Assembly (NCBI RefSeq): GCF_048984525.1
Contig: NZ_JBMGJC010000012.1
Coordinates: forward strand, 1-64,000
Length of the DNA: 64,000 nt
Reading direction: 5' to 3'
Origin: Syntrophopropionicum propionicicum_A
Lineage (GTDB): Bacteria > Bacillota > Desulfotomaculia > Desulfotomaculales > Pelotomaculaceae
Shown: piece after piece, positions 43,822 through 51,907 of the stretch
Position numbering within the stretch: position 1 is the first letter of the stretch
Layout: every line of letters starts with the position of its first letter
The notes under the pieces: generated by a model
The model's input: only the letters and a program-made list of their open reading frames with translations
Database searches by the model: none
Told to the model about the DNA's origin: nothing
Translations under genes and position numbers: made by a program

Positions 43822-44082
43822 ATGCCTTCGGATTTTTCAGACAAGACTATGATGTTTAAAGTTCAGGCCGATGATGTGAACCGGGCCCGGGACATTCTAC
43901 ACCAGGTCTACAACTCTCTAATTGAAAAAGGATACAACCCGATCAACCAGCTGGTAGGGTACCTGCTGTCCGGGGATCCGGCTTATATAACCAGCCACGG
44001 TAACGCCCGCAGCCTGATCCGCCGGCTTGAGCGGGATGAGATACTTGAGGAACTGGTAAAAAGCTATCTCAAGCAGGAATAA
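43822..44082 (+). CDS. ireB: IreB family regulatory phosphoprotein
   Basis: 86 residues (former DUF965): SDKTMMFKV, VY.SLIEKGYNPINQLVGYLLSGDPAYIT and NARSLIRRLERDEILEELV. In Enterococcus IreB is a substrate of the Ser/Thr kinase IreK and affects cephalosporin resistance; the TMMF threonines are the likely sites. The order alaS-ireB-ruvX-DUF1292 is normal in Firmicutes. AAAGGAGG precedes the ATG. Confidence 0.94.
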   Translation: MPSDFSDKTMMFKVQADDVNRARDILHQVYNSLIEKGYNPINQLVGYLLSGDPAYITSHGNARSLIRRLERDEILEELVKSYLKQE

Positions 44083-44107
44083 TTATTAAGCGGGAGTTGG
44101 AGAGCAG

Positions 44108-45055
44108 TTGCAGTACAGGCCTCTCGGGAAGACCGGTATTTTGGTGTCCCGACTTTGTTTTGGCGCTCTGACCATCGGCCCCCTCCAGGCCGGCCTGTCT
44201 TTGCTGGAAGGCTCTGCTGTCATCCGCAGGGCTCTTGAGAACGGTGTAAATTTTATAGACACGGCAGAGCTTTACCGGACCTATCCATATATTCGCGAGG
44301 CTGTCCGCGGGTTTGCTCGCGATGTCGTTATTTGTTCGAAGTGTTACGCTTACACCCGTAAGGATATGGTAAGGAGCGTTGAAAAAGCGCTAAAAGAGCT
44401 GGACAGGGACTACATTGATATTTTCATGCTCCATGAACAGGAGTCGCACCTGACTATCAAAGGCCACTGGGAAGCCTTTGAATTTCTTTTGGAGGCTAAA
44501 GAAAAAGGGACCATCAGGGCTGCCGGCATTTCTACCCACCATGTCGCGGGTGTGCTGGCTGCGGCCCAAATTCCGGAGCTTGATGTGATCCACCCCCTGG
44601 TCAATTGCGCGGGGATAGGGATAGTTGACGGGACCAGGGAAGACATGCTGGCGGCCATCAGGGCCGCCTCCGGCGCGGGCAAGGGCCTTTATGCGATGAA
44701 AGCCCTGGGCGGCGGCAACTTGCTTGACAGGCCGGAAGAAGCATTAAATTTCGTATTGTCGCTGCCTGAATTGTCCTCAGTGGCGGTTGGGATGAGCACA
44801 GTTCAAGAAGTGGATTACAATACCCTTTTATTCAGCGGTAAAGGGGTACCGGAAACTTTAAAATCTGCTGTCAGGCGCCAGGCAAGGCGCCTTCATATTG
44901 AGTCATGGTGCCGCGGTTGCGGGCATTGCATAAAGAAATGCCGGGCTGGGGCGCTGAAAATTACAGAAGGAAGGGCCATGGTGGACAAAGATCTGTGCGT
45001 CCTTTGCGGTTACTGCGGCGCGGCCTGCCCTGATTTCTGCATCAAGGTGATCTGA
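44108..45055 (+). CDS. Aldo/keto reductase with C-terminal two-cluster ferredoxin domain
   Basis: 315 residues. An N-terminal TIM-barrel reductase (PLGKTGILVSRLCFG, NFIDTAELY with the Asp-Tyr pair, CSKCYAYTRKD) carries Lys and His in usual places. Residues from about 265 form a ferredoxin domain with two C-x2-C-x2-C-x3-C sets (CRGCGHCIKKC and CVLCGYCGAAC). Electrons may thus come from ferredoxin or reduced clusters rather than NADPH only. Substrate unknown. It lies between ireB and ruvX, and ends 1 bp before the ruvX start. TTG start. Confidence 0.88.
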   Translation: MQYRPLGKTGILVSRLCFGALTIGPLQAGLSLLEGSAVIRRALENGVNFIDTAELYRTYPYIREAVRGFARDVVICSKCYAYTRKDMVRSVEKALKELDRDYIDIFMLHEQESHLTIKGHWEAFEFLLEAKEKGTIRAAGISTHHVAGVLAAAQIPELDVIHPLVNCAGIGIVDGTREDMLAAIRAASGAGKGLYAMKALGGGNLLDRPEEALNFVLSLPELSSVAVGMSTVQEVDYNTLLFSGKGVPETLKSAVRRQARRLHIESWCRGCGHCIKKCRAGALKITEGRAMVDKDLCVLCGYCGAACPDFCIKVI

Positions 45056-45056
45056 T

Positions 45057-45494
45057 ATGCGCGTGCTGGGACTTGACCTGGGGGATAAAAGAATAGGCGT
45101 GGCGCTGAGCGACCCGATGGGCTGGACAGCGCAGGGGCTGGACGTTATTACGGGCGGCGGCGGCTCGAAAGGTGATATCAGGAGGATCAGGGAGATCGCC
45201 TTAAAGCATGAAGTTGAGAAGGTTGTGGTGGGGCTGCCGCTGAATATGGACGGAAGCACGGGGCCCCGCGCGGAAAAGGCCCGTGACTTCGCAGGGCGCC
45301 TGGCCAGGGCCCTTGACCTGCCCGTGGAACTGTGGGACGAAAGATTAACGACGGTCGAGGCAGAAAGGCTGCTGATCGAAGCGGATATGAAAAGAAACAA
45401 ACGGCGGCAGGTTATTGATAAAATGGCGGCTGTTTTGATCCTGCAGAACTACCTTGACGCGGCAGGCAGGGGTTCCACAAAAAAGGCGGATTAA
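45057..45494 (+). CDS. ruvX: RuvX/YqgF pre-16S rRNA nuclease
   Basis: 145 residues, RNase H-like fold. Acid residues in RVLGLDLGDKRIGVALSD, VVGLPLNMDGS and DERLTTVEAERLL..., with DKMAAVLILQNYLD at the end. It trims the 5' end of 16S rRNA and may act on junctions. Confidence 0.94.
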   Translation: MRVLGLDLGDKRIGVALSDPMGWTAQGLDVITGGGGSKGDIRRIREIALKHEVEKVVVGLPLNMDGSTGPRAEKARDFAGRLARALDLPVELWDERLTTVEAERLLIEADMKRNKRRQVIDKMAAVLILQNYLDAAGRGSTKKAD

Positions 45495-45537
45495 CAAATG
45501 TAAAACAGAACTGGCATATAGAGTCAAACTACTTTGC

Positions 45538-45566
45538 TTGACAGGATTACTTTTTTTAGATAGAAT
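45538..45566 (+). promoter_or_regulatory. SigA promoter of the DUF1292 gene
   Basis: TTGACA, 17-bp spacer, TAGAAT. Confidence 0.85.
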
Positions 45567-45598
45567 TTTTTCAGTAAACATTGGAAGAGGTGAATATA

Positions 45599-45862
45599 TT
45601 GACTGAAGCTGATGAAGTTGTAACTTTGGTAGACGAAGAAGGTACAGAGCACGACTTTACCGTGATTGATATCATAGAGGTGGACGGCTCTGAGTATGCC
45701 ATACTGCTGCCGGTCGACGAGGAGAATAACGAAGCTATAATCCTGAAATTCGCCAAGGACGAAGAAGGCAACGAGCTGCTGGTAGATATCGAAGACGACG
45801 AGGAATGGGAAAAGGTTTCAGATGCCTGGGAGGAAATGATAGCCGAGGAAGAAATCGAGTAA
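45599..45862 (+). CDS. DUF1292 protein
   Basis: 87 residues, very acidic. DEEGTEHDFTVIDIIEVDGSEYAILLPVD....EAIILKF..DEEG.E.L..IEDDEEWE.V.DAWEE is the family signature. Function unknown, always near ruvX. TTG 45599 is selected because AAGAGGTGA lies 7 nt upstream; an earlier in-frame TTG covers that site. Confidence 0.9.
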   Translation: MTEADEVVTLVDEEGTEHDFTVIDIIEVDGSEYAILLPVDEENNEAIILKFAKDEEGNELLVDIEDDEEWEKVSDAWEEMIAEEEIE

Positions 45863-45875
45863 AGCTAACAGAATT

Positions 45876-45911
45876 AAGCTGGTTGTAGTTTCCTGCAATC
45901 CGGCTTTTTTT
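45876..45911 (+). terminator. Terminator after the DUF1292 gene
   Basis: AAGCTGGTTGTAG pairs with CTGCAATCCGGCTT (two mismatches) and is followed by T residues. Confidence 0.75.
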
Positions 45912-45931
45912 ACGGTTAAAGGGAGTAAAAA

Positions 45932-47452
45932 ATGCCTGCCAAAACGCCTGCCAAAACATCAAACATTATAAAAATAATTATTGTATCAGTTATTATCGTC
46001 CTGCCGCTGGTCATATTCAGCTCGGGATTTTTTGCTTCGTCTTCAGAAAAGATTTATTCCGGGGTTGAGTTCATGGGGACTGACCTCGGCGGATTAAACA
46101 AAGAAGAAGGCATGGCAAAGCTGGCGGAAACAGAAAAGAGTTTTCGCGCGAAAAGGGTGGCCCTTCGCTATCACGGCTGGAGCAGCACACTTCTGTTAAA
46201 CGAAGTGGGGTTTGAAATTAATAAGGAAGCTGTTATAACTGAAGCGCTCAATGCCGGAAAACAGGGTTCGATAATCAAACGCTGGCAGGATAGAAAGCAG
46301 ATTGAGAAAAACGGCCTCTCATTGCAGACAGCTTTTACATATGATGAGGAAAAACTGTCTCAGCGTTTAAAAGACCTGACCGGGGAAATAACCACAGATC
46401 CCGTGGAAGCGACTTTTAGGGTCGGCGCCGGTGACAGGGTTACAGTTGTTCCCAGCCAGGACGGTATGGGACTGGACCTGGAAAAGCTGAAGAAAGACAT
46501 TGTCGATGTGTTGAACAACAGGGACCAGGAAGTGGACCTGTCCCTGGTTCCCGTTTCACCGTCCCGCACCACCGCGGCGCTTGAGAGCATGAACATCAAC
46601 GGCCTGCTTGGCGGTTATACAACACATTTTGACGCCGGGAAGGTCAGCCGTACTTATAATATCAGCGTGGCGGCCCGGGCCTTCGACGAACTGCTGGTTA
46701 TGCCCGGGCAGGTTGTTTCATTTAACGAGGTCGTGGGCCCCCGCAGCTCCGAGGCCGGCTACAAGACCGCCCCGGTTATTGTTAACGACGAACTGGTGGA
46801 CGGGCTTGGCGGAGGCGTGTGCCAGGTTTCAACGACTCTTTACAACAGTGTCCTGATGGCCAACCTTGAAATCGAAGAGCGGTACAACCACTCCATTCCC
46901 GTCAGCTACGTCCCCATAGGGCGCGACGCCACAGTTGTTTATGACGCTCTGGACTTTAAATTCGGCAATAACACAGGGGACTATTTGTATATCAAGTCAT
47001 ATTTAAGCGGCGGGCAGATCACCATTAACATCTACGGCAACACCGCGTATAAGAGGGACGTGCGCATAGATTCCGTTGTAACCGATGAAATAAATTTCAA
47101 CGTGGTATATGAAACCGACCCGAACCTGCCCAAGGGCACGGAGGTCGTTAAAAAAGAAGGCTCAAACGGGTTCCTGGCTTATACAGAGCGGGTAGTTTTC
47201 CTGAATGGCAAAGTAGAAAAAAGGGACGCGCAGTCCTACAGCGATTATAACCCGATTAACAAGGTGATCGCTGTGGGGACTTCGGAAACATTACCACAGG
47301 TAGCGCCGTCCAAACCGGGGACGCCGGGAGGTCAGGTCATACCGCCCGGCGGCCAGGACCAGCCCACGGGCGGAGCCACTACCGGCGGCGGCTCCACGAC
47401 CATACCGGCTATACCGGGAGCCAATCCCCCGGCCGGCGGCAGGACGCCATAA
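45932..47452 (+). CDS. VanW-domain membrane-anchored wall protein
   Basis: 506 residues. One N-terminal membrane anchor (about 12-35), a peptidoglycan-binding_4-like domain (45-215; GVEFMGTDLGGLNKEEGMAKL), the VanW domain (about 240-370; YNI..AA.AFDELLV.PGQVVSFNEVVGPR...GYK.APVI..DELVDGLGGGVCQVSTTLYN), a G5-like segment and a 60-residue Gly/Pro/Thr tail that may span the wall. VanW proteins accompany vancomycin resistance loci, but most copies are of unknown function. A terminator follows. Confidence 0.9.
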   Translation: MPAKTPAKTSNIIKIIIVSVIIVLPLVIFSSGFFASSSEKIYSGVEFMGTDLGGLNKEEGMAKLAETEKSFRAKRVALRYHGWSSTLLLNEVGFEINKEAVITEALNAGKQGSIIKRWQDRKQIEKNGLSLQTAFTYDEEKLSQRLKDLTGEITTDPVEATFRVGAGDRVTVVPSQDGMGLDLEKLKKDIVDVLNNRDQEVDLSLVPVSPSRTTAALESMNINGLLGGYTTHFDAGKVSRTYNISVAARAFDELLVMPGQVVSFNEVVGPRSSEAGYKTAPVIVNDELVDGLGGGVCQVSTTLYNSVLMANLEIEERYNHSIPVSYVPIGRDATVVYDALDFKFGNNTGDYLYIKSYLSGGQITINIYGNTAYKRDVRIDSVVTDEINFNVVYETDPNLPKGTEVVKKEGSNGFLAYTERVVFLNGKVEKRDAQSYSDYNPINKVIAVGTSETLPQVAPSKPGTPGGQVIPPGGQDQPTGGATTGGGSTTIPAIPGANPPAGGRTP

Positions 47453-47464
47453 TCGCAGCTCAAC

Positions 47465-47499
47465 AAAGGGGCAGTTCACGCGAACTGCCCCTTACTTTT
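47465..47499 (+). terminator. Terminator of the VanW gene
   Basis: AAGGGGCAGTTC, loop ACGC, GAACTGCCCCTT: a 12-bp stem followed by ACTTTTC. Confidence 0.8.
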
Positions 47500-47574
47500 C
47501 GGTACCGGGTACCTAAGTTATTAAGTTTTTGAATTTTCAATTTTCGGTTACCGGTACCTAATTATTAAGTTATT
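47500..47574. repeat. GGTACCGGGTACC repeat, copy 2 (with inverted half)
   Basis: GGTACCGGGTACCTAAGTTA at the left, then CGGTTACCGGTACCTAATTA at the right. The left string is the reverse complement of the one at 15768. Confidence 0.45.
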
Positions 47575-47587
47575 TACAGGGGTTTCC

Positions 47588-47617
47588 TTGTGCCCGTGTG
47601 ACAAATAATGTTATAAT
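47588..47617 (+). promoter_or_regulatory. Possible promoter of mltG
   Basis: TATAAT at 47612-47617 with TTGTGC 18 bp upstream; the -35 is weak. Confidence 0.5.
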
Positions 47618-47643
47618 ATGAAATCATCTATGGTGGGGTGTTT

Positions 47644-48699
47644 ATGCGTTATCTTGCGGAGAGCAAATTAGAAAAGCATAAGAAAAATAAATTTATCAGA
47701 AGATACCGCTACCATTTAATGTTATCACTCGGCGCCATCTGCCTGGTATTTATCTATATACTAATGTCACTGTCCCCGGTTTCAGCAAAAAGCAGGGGCA
47801 GGGAAGTGGTGGTGGCCATACCCGTAAGCGCCACCGCGAACCAGGTGGGCGATATTTTAGAGCAAAACGAGCTGGTGCGAAACGGTTTGGTCTTCAGCCT
47901 TTATGCCAGGTATACCGGCTTGGACAGCAGGATTAAGGCGGGGGAATACAGGCTTAACGACAGCTACTCAACGCCCGAGCTGCTCAGGGAGTTGGTCCAA
48001 GGGCGCCTGGCGGAAATGTCATTTACTGTTCCCGAGGGGTATACGACGGCGCAGATAGCCGATTTGCTCGCCGCCAAGGGACTGGTGGACAGGCAAAAGT
48101 TCATGCTGGCGGTCTCCGAAGAAGAATTCCCTTATTCATTTGTCCAGGGCCTGCCCAAAGGGGAAAAGCGCCTGGAAGGATACCTCTTTCCGGATACCTA
48201 CCAGGTGGACCGGGGAAGTACTGAAGTGTCGATTATCGACATGATGCTGAAGCGTTTTGCCAGTGTTATAGAAGAACTTGACTACCAGGCACAGGCAGAA
48301 AGTAAAGGCGTTACGCTGCACAAGGCGCTGACCGTCGCTTCCATGGTGGAGCGCGAAGCAATGGTCGATGAAGAAAGGCCTTTAATAGCGGGTGTTATCT
48401 ACAACCGCCTGAACATCGACATGCCCCTGCAGGTGGACGCCACCGTGCAGTACGCCCTGGGCACGACCAAGCCCACCCTTTTCTACGAGGACCTGGAAAT
48501 AGACTCGCCCTATAACACTTACAAGATCTACGGGCTGCCGCCCGGCCCCATCGCCATGCCCGGCCGTACGTCACTTCTGGCAGCGATCCAGCCAGACCGC
48601 ACGGAATATCTCTATTACGTGGCGAAGCCCGACGGCTCGCACGCGTTTGCCACAACCCTGGCGGAGCACAATGCCAACAGAGAGAGGTACGAGGAATGA
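47644..48699 (+). CDS. mltG: Endolytic murein transglycosylase MltG
   Basis: 351 residues. A basic N-terminus and one membrane helix (about 27-47), LysM-like part, then the YceG catalytic domain with VPEGYTTAQIADLLA, KRLEGYLFPDTY, ASMVEREA (catalytic Glu) and NTYKIYGLPPGPIAMPG. It cuts new glycan strands and sets their length. ATG 47644 follows GGTGGGG. The stop overlaps the next gene (ATGA). Confidence 0.94.
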   Translation: MRYLAESKLEKHKKNKFIRRYRYHLMLSLGAICLVFIYILMSLSPVSAKSRGREVVVAIPVSATANQVGDILEQNELVRNGLVFSLYARYTGLDSRIKAGEYRLNDSYSTPELLRELVQGRLAEMSFTVPEGYTTAQIADLLAAKGLVDRQKFMLAVSEEEFPYSFVQGLPKGEKRLEGYLFPDTYQVDRGSTEVSIIDMMLKRFASVIEELDYQAQAESKGVTLHKALTVASMVEREAMVDEERPLIAGVIYNRLNIDMPLQVDATVQYALGTTKPTLFYEDLEIDSPYNTYKIYGLPPGPIAMPGRTSLLAAIQPDRTEYLYYVAKPDGSHAFATTLAEHNANRERYEE

Positions 48700-49907
48700 A
48701 AACTGAGCTGCTGGCCCCCGCCGGCGATCTGGAAAAGTTAAAAATCGCCGTGCTCTACGGCGCTGATGCCGTCTACCTCGGTGGGCGGCATTTTGGCCTG
48801 CGGGCGGGAGCGGGTAATTTTGATGAAAGCGACCTGGCAGAAGGCGTAAGGTTTGCCCATGGCCATGGCGTGCGGGTATACGTGACTGTAAATATATTTG
48901 CTCACAACAGGGACCTGGAAGGCCTTCCCGCTTACCTGGACATGGTCTGTAAAGCGGGAGCGGATGCGGTGATCGTATCCGATCCCGGCGTGGTCGATCT
49001 CGTCAGGAGGCTTTACCCGGCCCTGCCGGTCCACCTGAGTACCCAGGCCAACACGACCAACTGGGCTGCCGCGCGCTTCTGGGAAGAATTCGGAGTCCGC
49101 CGCATCGTCCTGGCCCGGGAGCTTTCGCTGGCCGAGATCAGGGAGATCCGGGAGCAGGTCGCCCTGGAACTGGAAATGTTTATCCACGGCGCGATGTGCA
49201 TTTCATATTCAGGCCGCTGCCTGCTGAGCAATTACCTCACGGGGCGCGACGCCAACCGCGGAGACTGCGCCCAGTCATGCCGCTGGAAATACGCCTTGGT
49301 GGAGGAAAAAAGGCCCGGAGAATATTTCGCGATAGAAGAGGACGGGCGGGGCAGCTACATTATCGGTTCCAGAGACCTCTGCCTGATCGAGCATATTCCC
49401 GAGCTGGTCAGCGCCGGCATCACCAGCTTTAAAATCGAGGGCCGCATGAAAAGCGTCAATTACGTGGCGGGTGTGGTAAAGGCCTACCGCGAGGCCATTG
49501 ACGCTTACGCCAGCGATCCCGAAAATTACAGGTTTAACCCGGCCTGGCTGGAGGAGATTGAAAAGGTAAGCCACCGGGATTACACCACCGGGTTTTTATT
49601 TGGCAGTCCAGGTCCCTCAGGACAGCACTACGAAGGGGAGATTTACAGGAGAAGCCATGTCTTTGCAGGGCTGGTGAGAGGATATGACGCTGATGCCGGG
49701 ATGGCGGTAGTTGAACAGCGAAACCGTTTCGCCGTCGGGGATGATGTGGAGATAATGATCCCCAGGGGGGAGACTTTAAGACAAAAGATAACCAGGATTA
49801 TTGATGAGGAAGGCAACAGCGTGGAAGCCGCGCCGCACCCCCAGCAGGTTGTTCTGGTGCCAATTGACCGGCCGGTGCCGGATTACGCTATATTAAGAAT
49901 TATTTAA
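48696..49907 (+). CDS. Peptidase U32 family protein, TrhP/RlhA-like RNA hydroxylation factor
   Basis: 403 residues. LLAPAGDLEKLKIAVLYGADAVYLGG at the start, MFIHGAMCISYSGRCLLSNYLTGRDANRGDCAQSCRW (the U32 signature with conserved cysteines), SFKIEGRMKS.NYVAGV and a C-terminal beta domain. Members hydroxylate tRNA U34 (TrhP) or 23S rRNA (RlhA); true peptidase activity is doubtful. The Cys set suggests an Fe-S site. Coupled to mltG by a 4-bp overlap. Confidence 0.9.
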   Translation: MKTELLAPAGDLEKLKIAVLYGADAVYLGGRHFGLRAGAGNFDESDLAEGVRFAHGHGVRVYVTVNIFAHNRDLEGLPAYLDMVCKAGADAVIVSDPGVVDLVRRLYPALPVHLSTQANTTNWAAARFWEEFGVRRIVLARELSLAEIREIREQVALELEMFIHGAMCISYSGRCLLSNYLTGRDANRGDCAQSCRWKYALVEEKRPGEYFAIEEDGRGSYIIGSRDLCLIEHIPELVSAGITSFKIEGRMKSVNYVAGVVKAYREAIDAYASDPENYRFNPAWLEEIEKVSHRDYTTGFLFGSPGPSGQHYEGEIYRRSHVFAGLVRGYDADAGMAVVEQRNRFAVGDDVEIMIPRGETLRQKITRIIDEEGNSVEAAPHPQQVVLVPIDRPVPDYAILRII

Positions 49908-49921
49908 AAGGTGGTCTTAAA

Positions 49922-51724
49922 TTGCAAAGCAAGGGAAGTCTTCCAACCCGAAAAGAAATTCCCGAACAATACAAGTGGCGGCTTGAAGATATCTATGCCA
50001 GCGACGATTTATGGGAACAGGATTTTCAGCTGGTAAAAAAGTTGAGCGATAAAGCCGCCGCCTACAGGGGCAAAATGGGGCAGTCAGCACGTTCTCTGTT
50101 GGAAATCCTGCAGTTGGAGTACAGGCTGCAGGAACTTATCGAGAAAGTTTATACCTACGCCCGCATGCGCCGGGACGAGGATAACGCCAATCCTGTCTAC
50201 CAGGCACTGACTGACCGGGCGGAAAGCCTGCATACCCAGGTGCAGACGGCACTATCATTCATTGAACCCGAAATTCTGGAGCTCCCCGCGGAAACCCTGG
50301 AAGGCTGCCGGCTGGAAGAGCCGGGCCTGAAGCTCTACAATTTCGCTCTGGACGAATTGCTGCGGAAAAAAGACCACATCCTTTCCGCCGCCGAGGAGCG
50401 GCTTATCGCTGGAGCAGGTGAGGTGGCCCAGGCCCCGGCTAACATTTTCAAAATGATCAACAATGCCGATATGACCTTCCTTTCGATCAAGGATGAAGAG
50501 GGAAAAGAGGCGGAGGTTACCCACGGCCGGTACATTCAGTTCATGGAAAGCCCAGACCGCCGGGTGCGCCGGGACGCTTTCACCTCTCTCTACAGTTCCT
50601 ACAGGAAACTGCAGAACACGTTGGCCGCCACTCTTTCTTCCAGCGTAAAAAAGGACGTGTTTTATGCCAGGGCGCGTAAATTTCCTTCAGCTTTGCAGTC
50701 TTCACTTTTTGCAGACAACATTCCACCGGAGGTCTATGATAACCTGATCCAAACGGTGCGCCGCAACCTGGGCGCCATGCACCGTTATGCAGCCCTGCGC
50801 AAGAAATTGCTGGGGCTGGACGAACTGCACATGTATGATCTGTATGCTCCCATGGTAAAGGACATCAAATGGGAGATCCCCTTCCCCGAAGCGGTTGAGA
50901 TGGTGAAAGAGGGGCTTGCGCCTCTGGGTGCTGCTTATGGCGAAATTATGTCCCAGGGGTTTAATGAGGGATGGACGGATGTTTTTGAAAACAGGGGTAA
51001 AACCAGCGGCGCTTATTCCTGGGGACCTTACGGGGTGCACCCATATATTTTGCTGAATTATCAGGGTAATTTAAGCAATGTCTTTACTATTGCCCACGAA
51101 ATGGGACACGCCATGCATTCTTATTTTGCCGGCGGTGAGCAGCCCTACCTCTACGCCCATTACACTATCTTTACTGCCGAGGTGGCTTCCACAGTTAACG
51201 AGTCCCTGCTCATGGAGCATCTGCTCAAGAAAGTGAGCGAGCGGAGCAAAAAGCTCTACCTGCTTAACCACTACCTGGAACAATTTCGCGGCACTGTTTT
51301 CCGTCAGACTATGTTCGCCGAGTTTGAAAAAATTATTCATGAAAGAACTGAACAGGGTCAGGCTCTGACCCTTGAATTTCTGCGTCAGGTTTATCATCAA
51401 CTGAATGTGGATTACTACGGTCCGGAGATGATTGTGGATGAGAATGTGGAATTCGAATGGGCGCGCATTCCCCATTTTTATTCCGCCTTTTATGTTTACA
51501 AATATGCCACCGGGTTTTCCGCGGCGGCGGCCATTACCAGCCGGATCCTGGAGGAAGGCGCGGCGGCGGTTGACCGTTACCTGGGCTTTCTGAAAAAGGG
51601 AGGCAGTGACTATCCTCTTAACCTGTTAAAGTCCGCCGGGGTTGATATGGCATCTCCAGAGCCGGTGCAGGAAGGGCTGGACCTGTTTGCCCGGCTGCTG
51701 GACCAGATCGAAGAATTAACATAA
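49922..51724 (+). CDS. pepF: Oligoendopeptidase F (M3B)
   Basis: 600 residues, typical length. The zinc site HEMGHAMHSYF with the downstream Glu in FTAEVASTVNE is intact. PepF cuts cytoplasmic oligopeptides of 7-17 residues. TTG start, with a weak AAAGGTGG site. Follows the U32 gene after 14 bp and probably shares its transcript. Confidence 0.95.
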   Translation: MQSKGSLPTRKEIPEQYKWRLEDIYASDDLWEQDFQLVKKLSDKAAAYRGKMGQSARSLLEILQLEYRLQELIEKVYTYARMRRDEDNANPVYQALTDRAESLHTQVQTALSFIEPEILELPAETLEGCRLEEPGLKLYNFALDELLRKKDHILSAAEERLIAGAGEVAQAPANIFKMINNADMTFLSIKDEEGKEAEVTHGRYIQFMESPDRRVRRDAFTSLYSSYRKLQNTLAATLSSSVKKDVFYARARKFPSALQSSLFADNIPPEVYDNLIQTVRRNLGAMHRYAALRKKLLGLDELHMYDLYAPMVKDIKWEIPFPEAVEMVKEGLAPLGAAYGEIMSQGFNEGWTDVFENRGKTSGAYSWGPYGVHPYILLNYQGNLSNVFTIAHEMGHAMHSYFAGGEQPYLYAHYTIFTAEVASTVNESLLMEHLLKKVSERSKKLYLLNHYLEQFRGTVFRQTMFAEFEKIIHERTEQGQALTLEFLRQVYHQLNVDYYGPEMIVDENVEFEWARIPHFYSAFYVYKYATGFSAAAAITSRILEEGAAAVDRYLGFLKKGGSDYPLNLLKSAGVDMASPEPVQEGLDLFARLLDQIEELT

Positions 51725-51766
51725 AATCAAGTATCCAGGCCCCGCTTTCGTGTATGGCGTCGTTGA

Positions 51767-51840
51767 TGCGACAAGGGGACGGTTCTCTTGTCGCATTATT
51801 GTATACAAAAGCGCGACAGAAGAACCGTCCCCTTGTCGCA
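51767..51840. repeat. Two GAACCGTCCCC units in opposite orientation
   Basis: Unit 1 at 51767-51795 (TGCGACAAG... arms) and unit 2 at 51813-51839 (GCGACA... arms) are separated by TTATTGTATACAAAAGC. Same layout as 53615-53692. Confidence 0.8.
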
Positions 51841-51907
51841 CTTTGTATAAATTATTATACTTTGGGCCAAGCTTAAAGCAAATACCTTTTAATGGAAGGT
51901 TTTTTTT

